This document shows positions 11,733 through 22,978 of a stretch of DNA of 64,000 bases, piece after piece. The stretch spans positions 3,860,987 to 3,924,986 of the forward strand of contig CALNVZ010000649.1 of assembly GCA_940671915.1 (NCBI GenBank). Direction: 5' to 3'. A model generated the notes under the pieces. It worked only from the letters and a program-made list of their open reading frames with translations. It did not search any database and was not told where the DNA came from. The translations under genes were made by a program, and so were the position numbers. This DNA is from Paracentrotus lividus (lineage: Eukaryota > Echinodermata > Echinoidea > Camarodonta > Echinidae). Positions within the stretch are counted from its first letter, which is position 1; each line of letters starts with the position of its first letter.

Positions 11733-11782
11733 ATTTTTTTTTTTTTTTTTGGGGGGGGGAGATAAAAGGGGGGGGGGGGGAG
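11541..11782. repeat. (TTTA)n microsatellite followed by poly-T and poly-G
   Basis: Starts with (TTTC)n, then (ATT)n and about 150 bp of (TTTA)n, then a T run at 11732-11750 and two G runs up to 11780. The open frame across it (11445-11765) is a Phe/Ile/Leu/Tyr artefact. Confidence 0.95.
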
Positions 11783-11996
11783 GGTCAAGAGTTATTATTT
11801 TGGGCTTATATATATATATGCATCAACTTGTGTCAAATTTTAGCTTTGTATTATGCATTTACATATATGACTCCCCAACTAAAGCCTCATTTTATAGAAG
11901 ATTTGTAAATGAAATGTTATTATTATATTTCTTGTATATAAAGTGTATTGCTTTTATAAAAGTGTTGTATATGGGGGTCTATGACATTTTTTCCAG

Positions 11997-12093
11997 TGAC
12001 AATTGCTCTTCTGTCATCCCTTGACTAAACGCTATACCTAACCCTAAGCCTAACTCTACATCTTAGACGAAATAAAGCCTTGAGCAATTGTCG
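11997..12093. mobile_element. Small inverted-repeat element with a telomere-like core, second copy
   Basis: Ends TGACAATTGCTC and GAGCAATTGTC are inverted repeats. Between them are ATACCTAACCCTAAGCC and GAAATAAAGCCTTGA, parallel to 5815-5977. 97 bp. Confidence 0.65.
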
Positions 12094-13208
12094 CAGGAGA
12101 ATTTGTCGGTTCCCGTACATGCATGTCACTCCATTGTATACGCCTCACAATCATGATGTCACTGTATAATTCAGTTTGAGGGATGAGCGCTAGAGGAATA
12201 GCCGATAATAAATGGATTGAAGCTTAGCAAAGCCTATTGTGGAGTATTTGTCAGTGTCTCTTAGGAATGCCAGTATGATGGATAGCGAAACCCCCATCTC
12301 GTCTCCTTGATTGCCCCACAAGTCTTTAAGTCCCAGATTAGAATAGGTTGTAAACAGATTATCGGGAGGGGTGATTAGCTCCCGGACCATTTTGCAACCC
12401 AGCAGGTTTTTTGTCAGCGAGGGGTGCAAGAGAATCAGGGAGGTGGGCTAATACTTCCCCCGAAACCTTGGGGGAGTGGCCCTCCAGTAGGGTGCGTATT
12501 CTCCAAGGCTAATTTGTCGGGATCAGTTCGTCCAAAACACTGAGCACCTTAATTTAATTTCCTGCGCTGCGACTCCATTGTGCGAGTTGGCAGTTGGCAG
12601 TCCGTGCAAGCGTTTGGTGCCATCCTCGATAGTGATGTCTATACATCATTGTCAGCAACATACGGGATGGACGGACAAACTGAGAAAGAGAAGGTAAAAG
12701 GAGAGACGGGGGTCCCACCACTCTGAGGTCTTGTGAATAGGGATCATGGGTAACCCCAGGAGTGGAGGGGCACAAACGGCATCCTGGGATCGGGATTGGG
12801 TTCTCGCTCGGTGCTGACAGCGGGGGTCTAAGTCGTCGAGCGAGAATAGAGGTCAGGTGACAGCCTGAAACCAATGAGTGACGGGGATTAACCTCAAGGT
12901 CGACCCTCTTCTAAACCAGAACCAAGAGAAGCTGGCTCAGGCTTGGGTTGCTTTAGGGCTCATTGTCATCCAACCCTGACTTATCGCTGGAAGCCCGAGC
13001 TGACATATCTTATACCCTTACAGTACTAGTTTGTTTTACGCTGGATTGTAACCCACAAACACACGTCACATCGGAGAGATCCGCGGGGAAATGATACGTG
13101 CGCAATCAAATCGCAGGATTACGTGCCTACTCCAGCACCTCATCCCATGCTCAGCCCCAGTGATGCGATCCTAAGACTGAATTAACATGCCAACATCTTT
13201 TTACCTCC

Positions 13209-13209
<1 letters not shown>
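12094..13209. other. GC-richer unique block; no gene recognised
   Basis: About 12.3-13.15 kb is more balanced in base composition than its surroundings and lacks obvious repeats. The longest open frame, 106 codons on the minus strand at 12554-12874, is rich in Pro/Ser/Arg, has no domain signature and no convincing splice partners. It could be an unrecognised regulatory region or an old element. Confidence 0.4.

Positions 13210-13239
<30 letters not shown>
13210..13239. repeat. Poly-C homopolymer, about 30 bp
   Basis: Uninterrupted C run. Its length is likely to be polymorphic or imprecisely assembled. Confidence 0.95.
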
Positions 13240-13241
<2 letters not shown>

Positions 13242-13796
13242 TCTCCACCTTTTGTTTAGTATACAGTCTGTATCAATATAAATGATACAAATGGGGAAAT
13301 TTATTGTAGCATGAAGACTAATCACAACCTGGTAGTATTTGGTATATACCTAAAACAAGAAAAACAGACTTTCTTCTACATTTTTCTCCATCTCATTTAG
13401 TAATAAAGACCTCGAGATAAGATTAGTTTTCTACAATCAAGAAAAGTTCAGTTGGCCAAGTACCTGTGTATGATATCATGTATGTAATTGCCATTTTTCC
13501 TAGTTTCACAAAATTTAGCTCAACCTTTATTTTACAAAAGTAAATCATACAAAATCAAGTATATCAGCAAGAAAAATCTTTTGATTTTAATTTGATTCCA
13601 CATGTGCTTATCATTTGAGAAAAATTTATAACTGTATTATTTTCCCTCACTTGTACCACTTTTATTGATACAGAGTGTAGTCACGAGATGGGAGGCATAG
13701 CATCATCCGGGTCATGGGAAGGCATCTTGTCACTACCGGTACCTTCTTCCTCCCCAGTGAGCTCAATGAAGAGACTCACTGACGCCAAGGCTAATG
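13240..13796. other. No gene seen
   Basis: AT-rich unique sequence leading into the satellite. A minus-strand open frame at 13681-13914 overlaps the start of the tandem array and is an artefact of it. Confidence 0.45.
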
Positions 13797-14780
13797 ACTG
13801 CTCCCATCTCCCCCGTGTTACCCATCTGTACCCATAGTTTAAGGGTATAGTGATATCTGTTCCTATGCCACCAGTCCTCTGCTGTACTGCTTCTGTTTCT
13901 TCCATATTCCTCATCTGTACTCATAGTTTGGGGTTCTTGTCATATTTATTCTTATGCCCCCTTCTTTTTGAAGGGTAATAGCTATTCCCATCTCTCCCAT
14001 GTTACCCATCTGTACCCATAGTTTGGGGTCTGGTCATATTTATGCCTATACCTCCTACCCCTTTTTTTGAGGGGCAATCATTACTCCCATCTTCTTGATA
14101 TTCAAATAATCCTCATTTGTACCCTTAGTTTAGGGTCTAGTCATATTCATGTGCCCCCTTTCTATTTTTAGGGTAATAACTTTTCCATCTCCCAATGTTC
14201 CCCACCTGTGCCCATAGTTTGGGGGTCTAGTCATATTTATTCCTATGCCCCCATTCCCTGCTATACTGCTCCCATTTCTCCCATACCATCTGTACCCATA
14301 GTTTGGTGTCTAGTCATAGTTATTCTTCTATCTGCCCCACCCCCTTCCACTTTTATTTGAAGGGTAATTACTGCTCCCACCCCCCATTTTACCCATCTGT
14401 ACCCATAATTTTAGGGTCTAATAGTATTTATTCCTATGCCCCCTTTTTATTTGAAGGGTAAAAACTGCTTCTATCTCTGTAAAGTTTTCCATCTATACCC
14501 AGTGGCAGACCTAGCCTGATTAGACACAATACTTTGGAGGGGCACACTATTTTTTTGGTGCTCAATGGAGTGTCCCTTCAAAGCATTGTGTCTAATCAGG
14601 CTAGGGTCACCACTGTCTTTACCCATAATTTGGGGGGGGGGGGGGGGGGGTGTAGTCCCATTTATTTTTATGCCCCTGTTCCCCATTTATAGGGTTATAA
14701 CTGTTCCTATCTCCCCATGTTCCTTACCTGTACCCATACTCTAGGGGTGTATTCATATTTATTCCAATACTCCCTTCCTA
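13797..14780. repeat. Degenerate tandem satellite, 85-105 bp period, about 10 units
   Basis: Each unit carries, in order, ACTGCTCCCATCTC-like, ACCCATCTGTACCCATAG, TTTGGGGTCTAGTCATATTT, ATTCCTATGCCCCC and TTTGAAGGGTAAT blocks. Units start near 13797, 13885, 13978, 14079, 14170, 14260, 14361 and 14463, with further units after the insertion at 14500-14615. Divergence between units is substantial, so the array is old. Confidence 0.9.
14500..14615. mobile_element. hAT-like MITE, 116 bp, inserted in a satellite unit
   Basis: Ends CAGTGGCAGACCTAGCC and its inverted partner GGCTAGGGTCACCACTG; the arms also share GATTAGACACAATAC/GCATTGTGTCTAATC. It interrupts a satellite unit between TCTATACC (14492-14499) and TCTTTACC (14616-14623), which match at 7 of 8 positions and read as an 8 bp target-site duplication. 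CA...TG ends with an 8 bp duplication are typical of hAT elements. Confidence 0.85.
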
Positions 14781-16057
14781 TTCAATTAAAAAATAATGGA
14801 TAGGTGTTGTTGTGATAAGTTTTTTAGCCTTATGAAAAACCCCTACAGTCCACTCCCATTATGATGAGGAGCTTGCGTCCAAGTCAAATACCTCGTTATA
14901 ATGAAATATCATTAAGCTAAAAAAAAAAATGGACACATAATTATGTGCACATTTGTTAAATTGGAACCGGGAGCGTTGCCACGTTATAGCAAATATATGT
15001 TCATTGTAATAGGAGTGGCCTGTAGCAATAATTCATTTGATTTGAAATTATATGCTGTCAATGTATTTGGCACCCACAGTAGTAATGTAGGAAGATTTTA
15101 ATGATAACTTAACGAGATTAGCAGATGGAGATATGAATTATATTGATGTTTTGTCTTTTGATATGTGAGTGTTCAATAAGTTCACACACGATTACCATAG
15201 ACCTTTGAGTTATTGAATCATAAACTATCATCGGGTACCAATAGATTGTCAAAATACAAAATATAATCCCCTTTTAAGCGTCCATATTTTTTTTTTACCG
15301 TATTGATAGGTACTTATTAAACATAACTATATGTCTACCTCTTTAATTGCCTGTAGATTGAAATCAAAAAGCTCATTTGTCTTTATTCCATTTGATTGTT
15401 ATCAAATGCTGCACTTTAATCCTCACAACCATTTTTAAACTTTCACACCTCCAAATACAATTAGATGACACTTGTACTATGGCTATATGAACTAGCCATC
15501 TGTTGCCTTGAATTTTTACCCTCTTTTCCAATCTTCCCCAATTCGATGTTTGACCCCAAATGACATGGTGGCAATCCATTCATTTATTTTCATTACCGCC
15601 ATGTCTATCTACCATTCATCCACTAATTTTTCACCCCTTTTCTACCTTCTTCGACCAATTAGTTTCGTTTTAGATGTGTTCTTTCACCGTCGTTCAGCTC
15701 TGATTCGCCACCTGGCTAGCAAGGTCGGAATAGATACCGGGGACCTAGCGATTGATTTTTTTTTCTCTCAAATTTGTGAACTCTATATAAAGGTCTTCAC
15801 CAACGAGTACCCGGTAAATGAGCTTTTCAGATGCTCTGCCTTTCTCTCCAATTTGAGTCGCATTTACTATTCTCCTTTTGGGGATTCGTTTTGGGTCTTT
15901 TTCTGTTGATTTGTCTGTGAATAATTGTACATTGTCGCTATCCATCTGGCCATGATTTTCATTATTCACATGTTCACCCCCTTTTTACCACTCATACTTT
16001 ACTGTTCTTCATACCCCTTCGCTCTCACTCGAATAGTGATGTAGATATTGGTACGCC
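14781..16057. other. No gene seen
   Basis: AT-rich unique sequence. The open frame at 15508-15909 (133 codons) is rich in Phe/Ile/Ser, has no motif and lacks coding-like composition. Confidence 0.45.
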
Positions 16058-16545
16058 GAGGATGATGATGATGACGATGACCATGATGCTGATGATGATG
16101 GGGATGGTGAGATCAGGGTCCCGCCTCCATGATGATAATTAAGGATGAATATGATTATGATGGGGTTGTTGTATTGACAACGCTGATGATGATGATGATG
16201 ATGATAAAGACGACGACGATGTTGATGAGGATGAAGATGATAATTGGGATGGTGATATGGAAGAATATGGTGGCGATAACGATGATGGCAATGACGTGTA
16301 TAGTGATATGGACGAGAACGATGATGATGGAGGGGTCTTCAAAATGGACGAAGGCAAGGATGATGGTGATGACGGGGATGGTGGTATGGATGAAGATGGT
16401 AGTAGGGACGATGGTCATGGTGATGATGTTGATGACGACGATGGTGACGATGATGATGATGACGACGATGGTGATGATGATGATGACGGTGATGGTGATG
16501 ATGATGATAACGATAATGGTGATGATGATGATGATGATGGGTATG
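16058..16545. repeat. (GAT)n-type microsatellite, imperfect
   Basis: About 490 bp of GATGAT with GAC, GGT and AAG interruptions. The flank ATTGACAACGCTGATGATG at 16174 resembles the inverse of the flank of the (ATC)n array near 20364. Open frames here are poly-Asp, poly-Met or poly-His artefacts. Confidence 0.9.
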
Positions 16546-16960
16546 TTTTTTGGATGAGAATGACGATGAGAATAATGAGTCCAATATCACCACCACATCC
16601 ACATCATCGCTCCCATCATCATAATCGTCCTTGTAATTTTGGTATAAAAACGGGTCTAATCTCAAAATATGTTTCAATTATTTTTACCAATTAAATTTAC
16701 CAGCTTGGTCACATTGGAAACAAACATGTAATGATCAAGGGAGAGTTTGGACCGAAGTAGAATATTTTTAAACATTTTAACATTTTAATACCAATGTAAT
16801 AAGGTCTTTACGTTACTCGTGATATGTTTTATCAATATCTTGATAAATGCATAAGTAAGGAATGTCGACGTAAAACAATGAATGCTGTTATGTACATTAA
16901 TATGATACCATGGGAACATGCAATCTTCTCGGATTGATGAATTCTTTCTTTGGCCATGAT

Positions 16961-17095
16961 GGTGGTATCTCGCTTGCCAGCATGAGGTTTAAGAGTGGTT
17001 TGGGACTAGTTAGAGACGGTTTTGGAACTTAGTCGCGGAGCCGTCTCGGAGATGTCTCTGAGACGTCTCCGCGACGTCGGGGGGAATCGCACATG
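16961..17095 (+). mobile_element. GAGACGTCTC-rich MITE, partial copy
   Basis: Starts GGTGGTATCTCGCTTGCC and runs through TTTGGGACTAG, GAGACGGTTTTGG and stacked GGAGATGTCTCTGAGACGTC motifs to CGCGACGTCGG. The start matches the ends of the copies at 42089-42271 and (inverted) 20560. A poly-A run at 17145-17160 and a TATATAA patch follow. The right end is unclear. Confidence 0.6.
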
Positions 17096-18486
17096 TTCAT
17101 ATCTATATAAGATAGTAACATTGTTTTGTTTTTTTCGTCGCGCAAAAAAAAAAAAAAAAAGGGCGATGAGACGACGCTATATAAATATGACTCTTCTTCC
17201 TCCTGATTAGAAGTCATCTTGGTAAATTTCGAATTTTTATGGGCTGTGTGAAAAAAAAGCCTCTTTTAATTTGTTTGTCTCTTATTCATGGTTAGATGAA
17301 CACCTTGCCGGGAATTCATTTTAACACCACCCCATCACAATTTTAAATGATATAGGGACGCCTCTGAGGTGCGTGGGTTGAATGGTGGTGGTTATAGAAA
17401 TGAAGAGAGAAGGAAGCGCTTCTTTCTGTCCTTTTCCTTTCCGAATCGTTTGAAAAAGTAACTAATTTTGATCACATTCAAATTTATAAAGATATCGTTG
17501 TATCTCCTCCCGTAGTTACTCTCTTTTTAACCCTCCCGTGCATCCCTCAAAAATTTGAAGGATGCACCGCGAAATGCTCAAATTATTTTTTCGTCTGTTC
17601 TGTAAAGAATTCAGACTGTAGTCCCAACTCTCGTGTTTTTTTTTTGTTTTTTTTGTTTTTTTATTATAACGCCGGTTATTCTCTCCCCGCCCCCTTTTCA
17701 CTCTGTGATATATAGACAGGCATTTGAAAATACCATTAAAAAAAAAAACAAGACAAACAAAACAAAAACTCTTGTATTATTGTGTATTGGCTTGTGGTTG
17801 TATGGATAAAGTTGGAAAGGGTTTGCCCTGCTCTCACCTTTTCTTAATGGCCAACACCCCTCCCCAACCAGGGGCTACTAGTACACCATCACGAGTGCCC
17901 ACGCAGCCACCAAGAAGCAAAAAACACTACCTATCATTCGAGTTGCTTCAACGCGTTCCCCCTCCTCACCCGTCCCAGCGGCAATTCGGTTTGACAGCTC
18001 GCCTAATCCACCCCGCCTGTACTCCGACAGCAAGAGCCTATTCACCAGTGTGGATTGCCAACCCTTGTCCGCTAGCCGAACCCTCCCCACAACACGGTTT
18101 GCGATTATTTACGAAATCTCGCAGTAATCCCAGTCTGTCAAAAGCGGGTACAGGTTCTCTTTCTGACAGGCAATTCGGTTGAAGAAGAGAGAGAGAGAGA
18201 AAAAAACTTAGTTATCATAGGATATAGTGAGGTTAATATATCTCTTCTCCTTTAGCACGACATTATGAGAACAAGTGAGTCCAGAGGAAATAACAGTTAA
18301 TAAAACGACAGACGACCTACTAGACGGATAATTTAAGTTTTGTCGGTTGCCACTTTTTTAGTTTATAGTTTTGTTTTGTTTTTGCTTATACAAGTGAAAC
18401 TTGTATAACACAACATATTTTCGTTTGGTAGCTTTTATATTTACTGTCCTCTAATAATTATTTTAATTTAATCTCTATTTAATGTA
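17096..18486. other. No recognised gene; one GC-richer block
   Basis: Mixed AT-rich sequence with homopolymers. At 17820-18182 it is about 55 percent GC, with an open frame of 152 codons (17724-18182) whose N-terminal part is translated poly-A. No domain signature. The 13-mer GCGGCAATTCGGT near 17977 returns as GGCAATTCGGTTG near 18169 and bounds about 190 bp of this block. Confidence 0.4.
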
Positions 18487-19817
18487 GGGTAAATTGGGGT
18501 TAGTGGGACACTTAAGCATTTACGTAAGCATAACACAAAAATAAGATACTCAATAAAGCAATCACATACCTCGTTTTGAAGTTTATTTAGATATAAACGT
18601 TTTATAAATGTATTGGTTACAATTTCCGCCAAATGAAGGTTAAGGTGACAGTTAATCATTACCACTCCATTGTCCCACTAACCCCGTCAAGTTGGGGTAA
18701 GTGGGACAGCATAATACATGGAATAAAATGTGGTTTAAAAGTGAGAAACAAAGATCTCTGTATTCATAAACGTTGTTTATACATTTGGAATATAATTTCT
18801 AAGAATCTTAGAAATGATATTCCAGATATCATAAGAACTGATTGCCAAACTATTTTCTCAAACATTGTCACGACTCATTATTATTCTTTTTTCCTGTACA
18901 CATTTCAAGTGATGAAAAAGAAGTTTTTTTTTCAACATATCAAAGCTCAAGAGCACTTTTTAAATCTGTGATTCTGTAAACAAAGCAAGCATTTCCTTCG
19001 TCCTTTACCCCGTTTTGTATGAAAGTAAACAAAAGATATAGTATTAACAAAAATAAATAGAACTTATTTCTTTCCCGTATTACAACTTTACAAAAACTAA
19101 AGTTTTAAAGTCTGCGTAAATTAACAATATCAGTGCCCCGCTTGATAAAACCCGAGGAACACTTGAAAATTTACCTAAGCATTATTTATAAAAACAAACT
19201 TTTTAAAGCAATCATATATCTCATTTTGTAGTTTATTTAGATATAAACGTTTTAGAAATGTTTTCGTAAGAAAATCCTCCAAAATAATGAAGGTCAGAGT
19301 GGCAATATTAAGTGAAGTGAAGATCTATCTTCGCAAACTTTATTTATACATTAAAATACTATTGAAATTGGCGCGTCCCACTTACCCCAAGCATGTGGGG
19401 TAAGTGGGACAGTTAGTTAAAACAATTGCTTTAAGTCTTTTGTTTAAATCTTATTTCATTTTATATTATTTTCTAGTTTAAAATTCATTTTGTGAACAAG
19501 TTCAATGCCTCGTTACCCCTGAAACAAAAGGGACCTGGGAAACACAAAGACAAGTTTCCATACGTGTGTATTTTCAAAATTTTGCAATTTTCAAAATTTG
19601 GCTATTTGGAAATCGTTTTATGTCAAAAAGTGAGATGTTACAGATTTTTAACGATTATTTTTCAGATAACTGTCAATTTTTCCCCAAACAGGCATGCAAT
19701 ATGTTGCTAGATGTATGTTTATTCACGCTAAAATAGTTCCTCCACTAAGGCAGGTCTTAATCATAATGCATATATTATGCAATTCCCCCAAAATGTCCCA
19801 CTTACCCCAATTTACCC
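18487..19817. mobile_element. TA-flanked element with repeated GGGGTAAGTGGGACA blocks
   Basis: Left end GGGTAAATTGGGGTTAGTGG and right end CCACTTACCCCAATTTACCC are inverted repeats, with TA on each side (18485-18486, 19818-19819). Two internal inverted pairs, at about 18672-18709 and 19376-19411, join GTCCCACTWACCCC to GGGGTAAGTGGGAC across a short spacer. A block with GTTTATTTAGATATAAACGT occurs near 18580 and again near 19230, so the element looks like a head-to-tail dimer. 1331 bp, no transposase frame. Confidence 0.85.
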
Positions 19818-19819
19818 TA

Positions 19820-20261
19820 TTGCCATGTTTTTGTTTTTGTTTTTGTTTTTGTTTTTGTTTTCAAATTTTCTCCGCTAAGGCATTAACATTGGTTGTACAA
19901 AAGCATAAAACTTTTGCATATCTTAATTTGATGGGAATGATTTGGGTACATTTTCCGCTGTGCTCATATTTTCAAGTAATCATATTCATAAGCGCGCGCT
20001 AATTATATTCATCTAGGCCTATACTGTTTGTCTAGTCTATAATCACGATCGTTTTTGCAATTGTTTTCTTTCTTTCCTTCTTACGAGTTATACTTGTATT
20101 TTATTTATTTTTAATTTCTCTGTAAATATTTACCAGTCATGATCATCATATCTATACCAGTCAGATTTCTGGTACCAGTTTATATCCAGTGACAATAGAA
20201 TACTGTTTTAATTCTCGTCATCCCTAAATTTTTAGATGTAACCTATCGGACATTTTATGTT
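19820..20261. other. No gene seen; short (GTTTTT)n run
   Basis: (GTTTTT)n at about 19827-19860, then AT-rich unique sequence. Confidence 0.5.
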
Positions 20262-20560
20262 CGGGAGATCGTCATCATCATCATCATCAACAGCAACAAC
20301 GACGACAACAACAACATCATCATCATCATCATCTTTACCGCCATCACCAACATCATTATCGCCATCACTGTTGTCAATAGACTCATCATGCTCATCAAAA
20401 CTTAGCATCATCACTATCTCACTTTGCGGAGACGTCTCTGCGACTCGGACACTCAGAGTCATCTCCGAAACTTTTTTTTCTGTCAAAACCATCTCAAACC
20501 CGTCTCAAAGTAGTCCCAAATCCGTCTCAAATCTGCCCCATGGCAAGTGACATACCACCA
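20262..20560 (-). mobile_element. (ATC)n array joined to an inverted GAGACGTCTC MITE end
   Basis: An (ATC)n/(ACA)n array at about 20267-20410 passes through TTGTCAATAGACTCATC and ends in TCTCACTTTGCGGAGACG, followed by GACTCGGACACTCAGAG, CAAACCCGTCTCAAAG and the terminal GGCAAGTGACATACCACC. The order is the reverse complement of the copies at 16961 and 27981. Confidence 0.65.
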
Positions 20561-22116
20561 TAACGACACAATTATGAATTGATCATCTCAATAATTATTG
20601 TCATCAGTTTACCGGAAAGAGCCAAACATCATTATGATGACAAATAATTTTTTTGTCATTATCTTTTCCCTTTGCGTTGATTATTATTATTTTTTTATTA
20701 TTTATTTAATTTTTTTTTTTTAGCCCTTGCTTTCAAATCATACAGTATGCAAGCATACATTTGAATTTAACAAACAGGGTTCGGATTTTTTCCAGAAATT
20801 CTTATACTAATCTTACAATTTTGTTATTAATTTTCTATGAAGTTTAATTTTGCGATTGATTTTATATCGTGATTATCTAGATGAATTTGAAATTTCATTT
20901 TTGAAAAAAAAAGAAGAAGAGAATTACTGGATGAAAAGAGCAGAAAAAGATATTATGTTGCGGTTAGAGTTTCGTTAGACATATAGGGTCAATGATAAAT
21001 AGTGTAAACATTTGATGTATTCGATTCATTGGTCCAACTTAGATATTCCATTCAATAAGTAGTTTCGTTGTAGTACATCATGCAGCAAACAACAGCAAAG
21101 AACAGAAATGCTTGTAATTTTTCATTACAGCTCCACTCAATTGACTTGAAATAAAACCCGACCTCTGCACTTCATTCGTAATGTCTCTAAACACTTCTAG
21201 AGTTTCATTTTTTATGTTTCCATATTCGAAAAGGAAAAAAAAAATGGAGAGTAAAAAGAGCACGGAGGGTTAAACCATCTCAATCGAAAACCGCGCCAAA
21301 AATGCCAGGAAGTGGGTCAGTAGTAGCGCGTCCTTGAATCCAACATGCAGACGATTTGTCATCCTCAACATTTCGAAGTGCACAGTAGTTTGGGGAATTG
21401 TGAAACAAAGGTGGACTTAACTTTGGAGGGAATGAACTCGAAGAGGGCTTAACCAGCCCGGTTCAGAAAGTTGTGGCCATATTATTATTTTATTATGAAA
21501 AGCTCTAGAAGACCCAAATCTCTGCTTTGTATCAGTATGATAATTCACTTTTATAGCCATCCATTTGTGGGGAGTTTTTCGTTTTTCCGAAATTTCCATT
21601 ATTGCAATTTTATTGTAAATAAGCATTACGAGATTTTATTATTCTAAACTTTGAAACAAAATTAATGTTTAGTTAATGGAACTTTGAATTAATAAAATTA
21701 ACATGAGGGAATTGAAATCAAAACAAAACCAAAACAAAAAAACAACAACAATGTATGATTTATGTGTCAGAAGTTTAACTTTGCCGTTCACATTAACCTT
21801 ATGCACATAAGCCTACTTGAGAAAAAGCATTTTTATGTGAGATTTGAGAATAACGGACTTTTTAAAAGTGATTCATATAGACTAAGAGTTTATCTTAACT
21901 CTATTTATCTCTCCACTTTTGAAGGAGTGAATATCAGAAAAGAGTTAATTTCGAGTGAATGTGTATTTTCACTCATTTTGGAGTGACCTATGAAATCACT
22001 CCAATTTCTCTCTAAATTAATTCTTTTTGAAATTCACTCCGTCAACAGTGAACTTTTTCATTCGTTCTTTTTAGGAGTTATACTATAAAAGAAAGAGGAA
22101 AGTTATCCCTTTATTT
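20561..22116. other. No gene seen; possible MITE remnant near 21880-22080
   Basis: AT-rich, with T and A runs. At about 21915-22040 several GGAGTGAA / TTCACTCC pairs suggest a decayed palindromic element, but borders are not clear. A CG-containing patch at 21280-21340 has no open frame. Confidence 0.4.
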
Positions 22117-22118
22117 TA

Positions 22119-22976
22119 GGGGAGACCGGGGATGGACGTTACAAAATTCACTTTTTGGGCCAGATAATTCTAATGAAAGTACTCACACACTACATTTTGG
22201 GTCTGTAGTTAGCCTATTATGTTGGCTAAAACCTGAGGTACATAAAACTTGAAAACATGTAAACACTAATTAACTACAGCTTAATTAATGAAGACATTTT
22301 TTTTTGTAACAACCTACCCCGTATACGGGGTACGTTGTTACACCATACGGGGTAAATTGTTACTATAATACATACGGGTAATTTGTTACAATGTGTAAAT
22401 CTCTTATACCATACTTTTGTTTCAACTTTCCAGTTTCTTGGTATCGTTAACAGTAAATCAAGTAGAGCACTAGAATAGACTAAAGTAATAATAGAAATAT
22501 CAAAATATTAACACCTGAAAATTGAAACAAAATTACTTTACATGTGTAATGTAATTGGGGTAGGTTGTTACATCGACATGGGGTGGGTTGTTGTAACAAC
22601 CTACCCCATGGGTGATTTTACACATAAAATCAATTGTAGCAAGGCCATTCGGCAGAATTACAGGGCATGGCTCAGGGGTATATTAGTGACATACATGTAC
22701 TATATTCACAATACCAGACTATCATCATGTGCCTTCAGTTGTAAGAACTATTACAAATTTTAATTTTTGTCAAAAATTCATTTGGAACTGTAAAAAAAAA
22801 TGTTTTTTGTTGATTTACTTTTTAATAAAAGAACGGAGAAACCTCACGACCGGCAGTTCATCACAGCTATGTGTAGGCTGTGTATAGATGCCAGTTAGCA
22901 CGAACTCTCTTGTTCCAACTTACCACACTGAGAACTGTAACAACTGACCCGTGTAACTTCCATCCCGGGTCTCCCC
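22119..22976 (+). mobile_element. TA-flanked GGGGAGACC element, copy 1
   Basis: Ends GGGGAGACCGGGGATGGACG and, inverted, CATCCCGGGTCTCCCC, with TA at 22117-22118 and 22977-22978. The inside has inverted iterations of a GTAACAACCTACCCCGTAT / ACGGGGTAAATTGTTAC block (22316-22400 and 22556-22615). 858 bp, no coding frame. It aligns along its whole length with 53770-54629 in the same orientation. Confidence 0.9.
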
Positions 22977-22978
22977 TA

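Noticed and set aside
12554..12874. 106-codon minus-strand frame
   Set aside because: No domain, Pro/Ser/Arg-rich composition and no splice partners.
16129..16694. Several 72-145 codon open frames
   Set aside because: They arise from the (GAT)n microsatellite.
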